A stretch of DNA of 64,000 nt from Kocuria coralli. Its GTDB lineage: Bacteria > Actinomycetota > Actinomycetes > Actinomycetales > Micrococcaceae. A program made the position numbers and the translations under genes. Below the pieces are notes generated by a model, which saw only the letters and a program-made list of their open reading frames with translations, searched no databases and was not told the DNA's origin. Each line of letters starts with the position of its first letter. Within the stretch, counting starts at the first letter, position 1. The stretch lies in assembly GCF_008831305.1 (NCBI RefSeq), contig NZ_ML708618.1, positions 84,592 to 148,591 on the forward strand. Reading direction: 5' to 3'. Shown piece after piece: positions 53,513 through 64,000 of the stretch.

Positions 53513-55842
53513 CGCTTGTCCGTGCCGTCGTCGCGAAAGCCCTCCGCGACGCTGCTGCCTTCAATGTGGGGGCGAACTCTGCCCCCGCGGCTGTTCTGTG
53601 GGCCGATCCTGAGCGCGCCTGGGAGCCGGTGATTCGCATCCTCCAGGAGGCCGTGCCCATCTTGGTGCTCGGAGAGTACGACCCCGCGGCTGCACGGGGT
53701 CCAGCGCTTTGGCTTCGGGCCGTTCTCGCCTCGCCCGAGTCCGCGGAGCTGCCAGCTCATCTTGCCGAACGAGGCGAGCGCAATCCGTGGGTGATATACC
53801 TGCCGGGTGTCAGTCGAGGCTCCGTGGTAGAGGCAGCGGCGCTCGATGACTCGCTCGCGCCGTTGGCCGAGGTTGCGATCCGCTCGAACTGGTGGCCCTC
53901 TGCCCACGGTCAGACGCCCTGGACGCCGCACTCTTTCCTTGCGTCAAAGCAGGGTGCGGGGCTCGACATCGCGAGTGACAGTGCGACGAAGGCGGCCCTC
54001 GCTCAGGTGCTGGACAAGTTCCTCTTCGAGGACATCGACGATCTCAAACGTATGGGGCGCCTCGATTCGTCTCGCCTGCACCACCTCGTGCTCGATGACA
54101 CGGTTCGCACCCTCCTCGAATGGATGAACGAGCCGGACGAGGTGAGGGCTTCGCTCGAAGGTGCGCAGTGGCAGGCCCTTGTCGCCTCCTGCAAGTCCGT
54201 CTACGGCATCAGCCCCGACAAGGACGGCGCTCTCACTGCAGCCAGTAAGCTCGGCGGCCGAACGGGTGAGTGGGGAGCTGTCTGGCAACGGTTTGCGGAG
54301 AACCCGAGCCGTTATCCGAACCTTCCTGCCTTGCTCGACCAGGCGCGGCCCTCTGTGGTGCCGCTCTTTGGAGACACCGACCCACACCCTGACTCGTGGC
54401 CTTCGTGGAACCGCGACCAGGAGGACGCGCTCAGGTCGGCACTCAATGCATTGGGCACTCATCCCGACCCGCGTGGTCGCGTTGAAGAGCTCGCTGCCGC
54501 GCACACGCCGCGCGAAGACAACGTATGGGCTGCTCTCGGTCAGGCGCCCCTTGCGAGGGCCGCCGGTCACCTCGCGGAACTGGCAAACCGTGTAGCGACC
54601 GCTTCGACAGCAACAGATCTCCAGAGTCAAGTTGCCTGGTACAGCCACGAGGGCCACGTGATTGACGACCTCGCACTGCGGACGATCGCGACGGCCAAGA
54701 CCGCACAAGACAGGGCCGCTGTCACCCACGCTCTCGGCGCGATCTACGACCCGTGGGCCGATCAGTCGGCACGAGCATTCCAGAAAGCCGCCCTTGGTTC
54801 CTACAGCGGCCAGACGGGCCTCGACGTAGTCGCCGGCACGTGCGTGGTCTACGTCGATGCACTGCGCTACGACCTGGCCACGCGTGTGGCTCGCCGACTG
54901 TCGGGTCTCACGGTAGTTGTGGAGCCGCGCCAGGCGGCCTTCCCCAGCGTCACGCCAACCGGCCAGCCGGCGGTGGCGCCGATCAAGATCAGCATGGCTG
55001 GCGGCGCTGCTTTCGACGCGGCCGACGATCAGGGGCGATCTGTGAAGGGTGCAGTGCTGCGATCGGCCCTCGCTGGAGCGCAGGTGCAGTTCCTCGACTG
55101 GGACACCGCTCAGGTCGGTGACCCTGCCGGAACGGCGTGGACGCAGACGAACATGATCGACTCGCTGGGCCACTCGCACGGGCACCAGATGGCTGACCTC
55201 ATCGACCACCACCTCGACCTCGTCGCAGAGCGCGTTCGTGCACTACTCGAAGCAGGATGGCGGAAGGTCGTCGTGGTCACCGATCACGGGTTCCTCTTGC
55301 CCGGCCAAGCAGCGCAGAAGGTCAACCTCCCGATACAGGTCACGGAGGGCGATGCGGCCCGCAAGCCGCGTGTGGCGCGGTTGAAGGTCACCGCGGCGCG
55401 GCCGGACTTCCCGATCCTGCCCTGGACTTGGGACTCGTCCGTTGACATGGTCAGCGCACCGGGAACTGCCGCATTCGAGTCGGGCTGCTTGTACGAGCAC
55501 GGCGGCCTGAGTCTCCAAGAATGCGTGATCCCGGTCGTCACCGTGACACGCGGTGGCTCGGCCGCTGCGCCCGCCCAGATTGAAGCTGTTCGATGGACCG
55601 GACAGCGCTGCCGCATCGACTACGGCCCCGCAGAAGCCGAAGTGGTCGCCGAAGTTCGGCTTCGCCCCGCCGACGCATCGAGCGCCGTCGGTGGCCCGAA
55701 GTCGCCGACCGAGCCGGGCGAGGTCAAGGTGCTCGTCGACGAGGAACAGGCCCCTGCTGGGGCGAACGCATGGGTCGTGCTACTCGACCTGAACGGTGGA
55801 GTCCTAGCGCAAGCACAAACCACGGTAGGAGGCGTCGAATGA
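53509..55842 (+). CDS. pglZ: BREX alkaline-phosphatase-superfamily protein PglZ
   Basis: A 777-residue protein. The PglZ core has VYVDALRYDLATRVARRL (near residues 447-464, metal-ligand Asp) and VVVTDHGFLLPGQ (near 585-597, Asp-His), both characteristic of the superfamily. The N-terminal 400 residues are helical. PglZ is the hallmark BREX gene. It overlaps pglX and brxL by ATGA. The position after pglX and before brxL is the type 1 order. Confidence 0.95.
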   Translation: MTLVRAVVAKALRDAAAFNVGANSAPAAVLWADPERAWEPVIRILQEAVPILVLGEYDPAAARGPALWLRAVLASPESAELPAHLAERGERNPWVIYLPGVSRGSVVEAAALDDSLAPLAEVAIRSNWWPSAHGQTPWTPHSFLASKQGAGLDIASDSATKAALAQVLDKFLFEDIDDLKRMGRLDSSRLHHLVLDDTVRTLLEWMNEPDEVRASLEGAQWQALVASCKSVYGISPDKDGALTAASKLGGRTGEWGAVWQRFAENPSRYPNLPALLDQARPSVVPLFGDTDPHPDSWPSWNRDQEDALRSALNALGTHPDPRGRVEELAAAHTPREDNVWAALGQAPLARAAGHLAELANRVATASTATDLQSQVAWYSHEGHVIDDLALRTIATAKTAQDRAAVTHALGAIYDPWADQSARAFQKAALGSYSGQTGLDVVAGTCVVYVDALRYDLATRVARRLSGLTVVVEPRQAAFPSVTPTGQPAVAPIKISMAGGAAFDAADDQGRSVKGAVLRSALAGAQVQFLDWDTAQVGDPAGTAWTQTNMIDSLGHSHGHQMADLIDHHLDLVAERVRALLEAGWRKVVVVTDHGFLLPGQAAQKVNLPIQVTEGDAARKPRVARLKVTAARPDFPILPWTWDSSVDMVSAPGTAAFESGCLYEHGGLSLQECVIPVVTVTRGGSAAAPAQIEAVRWTGQRCRIDYGPAEAEVVAEVRLRPADASSAVGGPKSPTEPGEVKVLVDEEQAPAGANAWVVLLDLNGGVLAQAQTTVGGVE

Positions 55843-57896
55843 CCGAGGCAATCACGCTCGACGAGATCGACACGACCGCAGCGTCCGCCTTCGAGGGGTA
55901 CGTCGTTCGCAAGGACCTCGCCCAGCAATTCAAGGGTGCGTATCCCGTCCCGACCTACGTCGGAGAGTTCCTTATCGGGCGCTACTGTGCCACGACTGAC
56001 CCGGAAGAGATCGAGGAGGGGCTCCAGGTCGTGCGACGGCTGCTCTCCGACCGCACTGTGCGCGCTGGTGAAGAGGAGCTCTTCAAGTCGCGTGCGCGCG
56101 AGCGCATGACCGTTAAGCTCATCGATCTCGTCAAGGCACGGCTCGATGCGAAGTCGAACTCGTACGTCGCCGAGCTACCGAGTCTCGGGCTCCGTGACGT
56201 GCGCATCGACGATGCCGTTGTCCGTGACAACGAGCGCATGCTGACCGGTGGCTTCTACGCCGAGGTCGATCTGTTCTACGACGCGGCGATCGCCGAGGAG
56301 AACAATGGCAAGCCCTTCGCTGTCGGGTCGCTGCGCCCGATCCAGCTCTCCACCCGCGACTCACTCTCGCGCCTGGCCGAAGGCCGCTCACGGTTCACCA
56401 CAGAGCAGTGGAAGCACCTCCTGCTTCGGTCAGTGGGCTTCGAACCTGCGCAACTCACCGAACGCGAGCAAGACGTTTTGCTGCTGCGCATGGTCCCGTT
56501 CGTCCAGCGGAACTTCAACATGGTCGAACTAGGGCCTCGTGGCACCGGCAAGTCCCACCTGTTCCAGCAGGTCTCGCCCTACGCGCACTTGATCTCCGGC
56601 GGCAAGGCCACCGTTGCCCGGATGTTCGTCAACAACGCCACCGGGCAACGCGGCCTCGTCGCGCAGTACGACGTCGTCTGCTTCGACGAAGTCTCCGGCG
56701 TCTCCTTCGACCAAAAGGACGGCGTCAACATCATGAAGGGCTACATGGAGTCGGGTGAGTTCTCCCGGGGCCGTGAGTCCATCCGTGCTGACGGTTCGAT
56801 CATGTTGGTCGGGAACTTCGACGTAGATGTCGCCCACCAGCAGCGGATCGGCCACCTGCTCTCTCCGCTGCCCCCAGAGATGCGCGACGATACGGCGTTC
56901 ATGGACCGCATCCACGCCTACCTGCCCGGCTGGGATGTTCCAAAGCTCAACCCGACCTACTTCACCCAACACTTCGGGCTCGTGAGCGACTTCCTCTCCG
57001 AGTGCTGGTCGCGCCTTCGAGACCAATCGCGCCTCGCATCGATCCAGGGGCGGGTCAACTACTCCGATGCACTGTCGGGCAGAGACCTGTCGGCCGTCAA
57101 CAAGACGGTTGATGGCTTGCTCAAGCTCTTGTATCCCGACGCCGAAGCCGCGATCTCCGACGAGGACCTCGAATGGGCGGTGCGCATCGCCCTGGAGTGC
57201 CGGCGCCGCGTCAAGGAACAACAGCGCCGCATCGGCGCAGCAGAGTTCCGTAACACCCAGTTCGGCTACCGCCTCGGCGAGGGAGTCGAGCAGTTCGTCT
57301 CGACTCCCGAACTCGCGAGCCCCGACTCGATCGGCCTCGATCCGCTGCCTCCCGGCCAGGTGTGGGCGATCTCCGAGGGCGGCGGCGACGTCGGCCCGGG
57401 ACTCTACCGAATCGAGGCGGCGGACACGCCCGGCTCTGGCGCACGCGGTCTACTCAACCAGGCCGCCCCCGCCACGCTCCGGGAAAGCTTCAAGGTCGCA
57501 GAGCAGAACCTCATCGCCCAGGCGAGACAACTCGTAGGCGACCGCGACCCGCGCGAGCACAACCTCACCGCTCAGGTACGCGCGCTCGACGCAGCCAAGA
57601 CCGGCGCCGGCCTCGGACTGCCGATCCTCCTCGCGCTGGCCTCGGCGATGCTCCAGCGGTCTATTCGGGGTGGCCTGATCGCCGTCGGCAACCTGTCGCT
57701 CGGCGGCGGCGTCGAGACGATCCTCAACGCAGCGCAACTCGCCGAGCACGCGATGGAGAAGGGAGCGACGGCCCTCCTGCTCCCGGTGTCAGCCCGCCGC
57801 CAACTCCTAGACGTCAGCGACGAGGTCGCTACGAAGGTCTCATTCATTTTCTACAGCGACGCTCAGGACGCCCTCGTGAAAGCACTCGACGAATGA
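55839..57896 (+). CDS. brxL: BREX Lon-related AAA+ protein BrxL
   Basis: A 685-residue protein. Residues 1-210 are the BrxL N-domain (DLAQQFKGAYPVPTYVGEFL), then an AAA+ module with Walker A ELGPRGTGKSHLFQ (near 230-243) and Walker B VVCFDEVSG (near 279-287). The last 150 residues are Lon-protease-like (AKTGAGLGLPILLALASAML; TALLLPVSARRQLLDVSDE). The place where Lon has its catalytic Ser (GPSAG) reads GAGLG, so protease activity looks unlikely. The ATG at 55839 overlaps pglZ by ATGA, behind TAGGAGG; the longer open frame to 55593 is inside pglZ. Confidence 0.93.
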   Translation: MTEAITLDEIDTTAASAFEGYVVRKDLAQQFKGAYPVPTYVGEFLIGRYCATTDPEEIEEGLQVVRRLLSDRTVRAGEEELFKSRARERMTVKLIDLVKARLDAKSNSYVAELPSLGLRDVRIDDAVVRDNERMLTGGFYAEVDLFYDAAIAEENNGKPFAVGSLRPIQLSTRDSLSRLAEGRSRFTTEQWKHLLLRSVGFEPAQLTEREQDVLLLRMVPFVQRNFNMVELGPRGTGKSHLFQQVSPYAHLISGGKATVARMFVNNATGQRGLVAQYDVVCFDEVSGVSFDQKDGVNIMKGYMESGEFSRGRESIRADGSIMLVGNFDVDVAHQQRIGHLLSPLPPEMRDDTAFMDRIHAYLPGWDVPKLNPTYFTQHFGLVSDFLSECWSRLRDQSRLASIQGRVNYSDALSGRDLSAVNKTVDGLLKLLYPDAEAAISDEDLEWAVRIALECRRRVKEQQRRIGAAEFRNTQFGYRLGEGVEQFVSTPELASPDSIGLDPLPPGQVWAISEGGGDVGPGLYRIEAADTPGSGARGLLNQAAPATLRESFKVAEQNLIAQARQLVGDRDPREHNLTAQVRALDAAKTGAGLGLPILLALASAMLQRSIRGGLIAVGNLSLGGGVETILNAAQLAEHAMEKGATALLLPVSARRQLLDVSDEVATKVSFIFYSDAQDALVKALDE

Positions 57897-57945
57897 ACGA
57901 GCAGACAGTCGGGGTATCCATGCGGCCGAACGAGTGGGTGATCTG

Positions 57946-60555
57946 ATGGCCGGCGCTCATTGGGTTCGCGCAGCTCTGCAGGTCAACCCGTACGCGTACG
58001 AAGGGCGTAACTCGCCCTCAACGAGGTTCGCCTCGGAGGCGGACTACAACAAGGCGCTTCTCGACAAGTGCGACGAGCTTGGCATCGAGCTCATCGCAAT
58101 CACCGATCACTGGGCCATCGACACGGCGAGTGGACTCATCCAGGACGCGACGGCGCGTGGCGTCGTTGCTTTGCCTGGATTCGAGGCCAATACAGCTGAA
58201 GGGTTTCACGTTCTCGTCATCTTCGAGACCGGCACCGCTGCTGCCGATGTGAACGCGGCCGTTGGTGCGTGCGGGGTCACCCCAGGGTGCAACAACGGTA
58301 CTGTCGGGCAACCTTTCGAGGACATCTTGGAGAAGATGTCGGATCGCGGTGCTCTGGTCATTCCGGCGCACGCTAACGTGGCGAACAGTGGGATGCTGAC
58401 GGGTCGCCAGGGCAATCCGCTCGCCAAGCTGATCAACCATCCAAGGCTCCATGCCCTGGGGATCACGCCAAGCGTGGCTGCTGCGCAGGAGCAGGAAGCC
58501 ATTATCGAACGTCGTAAGCCGTTCGACCGAAAGCACCCGCTCGCAGTCATCCATGCCGACGACATCTCCCACCCGGACGCCTTGGATTCAGAGGGTGGCT
58601 CAACGTGGTTCAAGGTGAGCACGCTGACCGTCGAGAGCCTCAAGATTGCGGTCCGCACCCCCGAGACTCGGATCGCTCTCGCTGACCCCAAGGAGGAGAC
58701 GCGTCCTCTTCTGAAGGAGATTTCCTGGGTTGGCGGTTTCCTGGACGGCGTCACGATCCCGCTCTCGCCGGACCTGACCGCGTTGATCGGTGGACGAGGA
58801 ACGGGGAAGTCCACCGCCATCGAGAGCCTTCGCTACGTCCTGGGTCTGACGCCAATCGGGGCCTCAGCCAAGGCCGACCACGAGGCGATCGTCAGCAGTG
58901 TGCTTCGCGCAGGCACCGTCGTGAAACTCACTGTCGAGGCCACCTCGCCGAGGGTTCAGACGTTCACCATCGAACGGTCTGTCAACAACACTCCGGTCGT
59001 TAAGGATGCCAGCGGTACTGTCACGAGCCTTCAGTCGGCTGACGTGATCGGAGACGTTGAGATTTTCGGCCAGCATGAGCTGGCGGAGTTGGCGAGCGAC
59101 AGCGAGAAGGTCGCCAGCATGCTCCACAGATTTCAGGGCAATGGAGACCTGACGGCCGATCACAAGGCGACGCTGGCAAGGCTGAAGGAGAACCGCGACA
59201 AGCTCGCGCGCGCTGAGAAAGACAAGGTCGAGCTCGAAGACGAGCTGACGGACGTGCCGCGCTTGGAAGAGCAGGTTCGTCATTTTCAGGAGACTGACGT
59301 ACCCACTCGGCTCAGTGAGGTCACCCGGCTGAACCAGGACGAGGCGGTGTTCGCTGAAGGGCGATCCCGCGTTGCGGATGCCAAATCGACCCTGACGGGT
59401 CTGACCGACACACAGCTGGCGGCGAAGCTCGGTGCGACCTACGACGGGCTCGATGAGTCGCCACAAGCCGACACTCTAGGCCTCGTTCGCACTGCGACGA
59501 CGACGCTTGCGGACACGCTGAAGTCCCTCGCTACGCAGGCGCAGGCGGCGATCACGGCTGCGGAGACCGCAATAGCCTCGGCCGCGACTGGTTGGACGAA
59601 CGCTGTCCGTGAGCAGCGCGAAGACCACGCAAAGGTTCTGCGCCAGCTCGTCGAGGATGGCCTTGAGCCCGACAAGTATCTGGCGACAACGAAGGCGCTT
59701 GAAGACCTCAAGGCCAAGGAGCCGCGGCTGATCAGCATCGATGCCAATATCAAGGAACTGGTCGCTTCCCGCAAGACCCTCCTCCAGGAACTCACCGAGA
59801 ACGAGAACAAGCGGGTGGAAGCCCTGCACGATGCGATCCGAACTGCGAACGCGGCAACAGGCGGTGTCGTCATCGTGAAGCCGATCGCGGCTCGGGACCG
59901 CCGACACATCAAGACGCTCATCGAAAGCGCGATCAGCGGGCAGCGAACGCAGATCATGGCTGCCATCGACAGCGATGGCTTCTCGACACGGGCGTTCGTT
60001 GAGGCTGCTCGCAAGGGTCAGGCCGAGCTCGCGGACAAGTTCTCCGTCCGGGGCGCACAAGCTCGCGGAGTCGTCGACGCCGGCGAGGCCCTCTTGCGCC
60101 AGCTCGAAGAGCTTTCGGTCGGAAACGCTGTAGAGGTTCAGCTCGACATCGGGGCGGGAACAGGGACTCGCGAGTTCAAGAAAATGGACGACCTGTCGAA
60201 GGGGCAGCGGGCCACTGCACTGCTGTTGCTTCTCCTCGGGGCGTCGCGTGCGCCACTCGTCATCGACCAGCCGGAGGATGACCTAGACAACCGCTTCGTC
60301 TACGACGGCGTTGTCAAGAATCTCCGTGAGCTCAAGGGTAAGCGCCAGATCATCGCAAGCACTCACAATGCCAACGTGCCTGTGCTCGGCGATGCTGAGC
60401 TGATCGTCGCGTTGGAAGGCAGCGGCCGAAACGGCAGGCCTACCGATGGTGGCATCGGGTCGCTGGACGATGCCCTCATCCGTACGCTCGCTGAGTCGAT
60501 CCTTGAAGGTGGGCCGGCGGCGTTCAACGCAAGGCAGCATCTATATGGGTTCTGA
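57946..60555 (+). CDS. PHP-domain plus SMC/ABC-like ATPase (TrlF-like) downstream of BREX
   Basis: An 869-residue protein. The N-terminal 280 residues are PHP-like: the second motif IAITDHWAI (near 50-58) is intact, but the first, normally DLHxHT, reads ALQVNPYAYEG. Next is an ABC/SMC-type ATPase: Walker A IGGRGTGKSTAIESL (near 281-295), a long coiled coil (about 390-690), signature KMDDLSKGQRATALLLL, Walker B PLVIDQPEDDLDN and H-loop IIASTHNANVP. It resembles the TrlF family of AAA-like ATPases associated with defence loci. The ATG at 57946 is chosen; an in-frame GTG at 57934 is possible. It is 49 nt from brxL, so probably in the same transcript. Function unknown; an abortive or nuclease-linked add-on is a reasonable guess. 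Confidence 0.82.
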   Translation: MAGAHWVRAALQVNPYAYEGRNSPSTRFASEADYNKALLDKCDELGIELIAITDHWAIDTASGLIQDATARGVVALPGFEANTAEGFHVLVIFETGTAAADVNAAVGACGVTPGCNNGTVGQPFEDILEKMSDRGALVIPAHANVANSGMLTGRQGNPLAKLINHPRLHALGITPSVAAAQEQEAIIERRKPFDRKHPLAVIHADDISHPDALDSEGGSTWFKVSTLTVESLKIAVRTPETRIALADPKEETRPLLKEISWVGGFLDGVTIPLSPDLTALIGGRGTGKSTAIESLRYVLGLTPIGASAKADHEAIVSSVLRAGTVVKLTVEATSPRVQTFTIERSVNNTPVVKDASGTVTSLQSADVIGDVEIFGQHELAELASDSEKVASMLHRFQGNGDLTADHKATLARLKENRDKLARAEKDKVELEDELTDVPRLEEQVRHFQETDVPTRLSEVTRLNQDEAVFAEGRSRVADAKSTLTGLTDTQLAAKLGATYDGLDESPQADTLGLVRTATTTLADTLKSLATQAQAAITAAETAIASAATGWTNAVREQREDHAKVLRQLVEDGLEPDKYLATTKALEDLKAKEPRLISIDANIKELVASRKTLLQELTENENKRVEALHDAIRTANAATGGVVIVKPIAARDRRHIKTLIESAISGQRTQIMAAIDSDGFSTRAFVEAARKGQAELADKFSVRGAQARGVVDAGEALLRQLEELSVGNAVEVQLDIGAGTGTREFKKMDDLSKGQRATALLLLLLGASRAPLVIDQPEDDLDNRFVYDGVVKNLRELKGKRQIIASTHNANVPVLGDAELIVALEGSGRNGRPTDGGIGSLDDALIRTLAESILEGGPAAFNARQHLYGF

Positions 60556-60570
60556 CGATCGCTCGGGTCC

Positions 60571-61394
60571 TCATGTCAGAAGTGTGGTGAGGGCGGTAAC
60601 GGCTTGTATCGGCAACACGCCGTTGCCGAGCGCGGTGATCTGCTGGTTCTGCGTCAGGTCGTCGGCATCGGTGACCCAACCAGTCGGAAGACCCATGAGC
60701 CATTCGACGAATGCTGGTGCTGGGCGGGGGCCGTCGGCATCGTTCAGGAGCGCTGGCGCCGGCGCGGGCCGTCCGGTGATGTGCTCCCAACGAGTGATGG
60801 CGTCGGCGTAGCGTCCCCAGCGCTCAACAGTACGTCGATCAGGGACCACAGCGTTTCCGATTCGGCTCTCCTGCTCGGTGAGCCAGCCGGTCCGTGGAGT
60901 GCGAAGTCGATGATCTGGTGCGACAGTGCGATCGTCCCTCGTCTCGCTCGCACTTGGTCGAGCGTTTCCCCGCCGCGCGATGAGTCCGTCGCCAGCGGGG
61001 TGCGGAACAGTGCGCCGGGCGAGGGTGAAGATGCGGAAGCGTTGGTGAGGAGCGCCGACAAGGGAAGCCGGTAGGCCGATCCATCGTGCATCCAGCCGCA
61101 GGTCGGCCAGATCGCCGAGAACGGCGCCGAGAGCCCGTAGAGGTCGAGTTGCGTTGTCTCCCAGATGCCACGGGTCGCGTTCCATGCCGCGAAGGGTTGC
61201 GCCGTCGGGGGTTGCATCGCCTGGGTTGCGTCGTTCATGGTCGTCTCCTTCTGCGGGTGGCCGTGTCGCGGGTGAGGACAGCAGCCCGCGGACGTTCTCG
61301 ATGACGACCCATTCGGGCTGGACCACGTCGATGGCCGCGGCCATGTGCGCCCACAGACCCGAGCGCGTGCCAGGCGCGAGGCCGGCGCGCTTGC
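60571..61394 (-). pseudogene. DNA cytosine-5 methyltransferase, C-terminal part, N-terminus lost to IS3 insertion
   Basis: The minus-strand frame continues without stop to 61394, where the IS3-type element begins, so the gene is cut there. The visible 270 codons begin near PGTRSGLWAHMAAA and hold motif VI VVIENVRGLL, motif VIII GAPHQRFRIF and the C-terminal WLMGLPTGWVTDADD with GNGVLPIQA (motif X). Motif I and the catalytic PCQ motif lie in the missing part. It is a Dcm-like modification enzyme of the kind found on phages and conjugative elements. Its N-terminal half, if it still exists, lies beyond the IS pair to the right. Confidence 0.88.
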
Positions 61395-61445
61395 TGAAGC
61401 GCCCCGGGTTCGGTGGAGGCTCTCAACTCACGGAGGATGAGAGTC

Positions 61446-63904
<2,459 letters not shown>

Positions 63905-64000
63905 TATCGAGCCATTCGCTACACCGAGCGCCTCGCCGAAGCCGACGCCGTCGCGTCCGTCGGAACGGTCGGTGACAGCTACGACTGTCAGTCTCTTTCT
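63905..64000 (+). pseudogene. IS3-family transposase OrfB, 3' continuation
   Basis: The frame reads YRAIRYTERLAEADAVASVG TV GDSYD, the middle of the IS3 rve domain, continuing in frame from 62404. After GDSYD (to 63985) the usual NALAE is replaced by CQSLS, so the sequence departs from the family in the last 15 bases. This may be the left edge of another insertion or a decayed end; too short to decide. Confidence 0.75.

Overview
The window is high-GC actinobacterial DNA; I cannot fix the genus. Supporting signs are a desferrioxamine-type siderophore locus, an ettA-ssb pair, an ECF sigma/YciI pair, a DUF6504-dnaE2 SOS pair, an MptB-like mannosyltransferase, orn directly followed by tRNA-His, frequent GTG starts and many 4-bp ATGA/GTGA gene overlaps. 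The left 21.9 kb reads as chromosome and the right 42 kb as a conjugative element that runs off the right edge.

Chromosomal part (1-21.9 kb). The end of an NIS siderophore synthetase is coupled to an unusual penicillin-acylase/GNAT fusion and closed by a strong terminator. ettA and an ssb paralogue follow on the minus strand, then tRNA-Arg(TCT). A compact six-gene operon comes next: BFD-like [2Fe-2S] protein, HcnA-like ferredoxin, two FAD dehydrogenase subunits, a permease and an Asp/Glu-racemase-like protein, probably for oxidation of a D-amino acid or imino acid. After it lie an ECF42-type sigma factor with a YciI/DGPF protein, a CorC/HlyC membrane protein, a DUF2277 protein, a large palindromic repeat, a LexA-box-controlled DUF6504-dnaE2 pair, an MptB-like mannosyltransferase, orn and tRNA-His(GTG).

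Conjugative element (21.9 kb to the edge). A large serine integrase points into tRNA-His, and its stop codon lies inside the tRNA acceptor stem, so this is the left attachment junction. From 23.8 to 41.6 kb a mostly minus-strand block carries ssb, a VirD4-like coupling protein, a VirB4-like ATPase, an SCO6880-like protein, a TrbL/VirB6-like membrane protein, two small paralogous membrane proteins, a lysozyme/M23 peptidase, a VirB8-like protein, ParB, a DUF2637 protein, a primase-polymerase and an ArdC-like protein. I see no relaxase. The switch region (41.64-41.95 kb) has four near-identical 14-bp palindromes between the transfer block and a divergent set: XRE-like regulator, ImmA-like metallopeptidase, MAB_1171c-like membrane protein and alpha/beta hydrolase.

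Defence cargo (45.2-60.6 kb). A small HTH gene precedes a complete type 1 BREX operon (brxA-brxB-brxC-pglX-pglZ-brxL), all coupled or nearly so, followed 49 nt later by a large PHP plus SMC-like ATPase (TrlF-like) whose first PHP metal motif is lost. Part of pglX is visibly lower in GC than its neighbours, as expected if its specificity region was exchanged. The window ends in a cytosine-methyltransferase gene broken by an IS3-type element, itself split by an intact IS30-type element with a GCAG target duplication.

The most interesting material is the coupled BREX/TrlF-like cargo, the four-operator switch driving a regulator-protease-membrane-hydrolase cassette of unknown function, and the penicillin-acylase/acyltransferase fusion at the siderophore locus.
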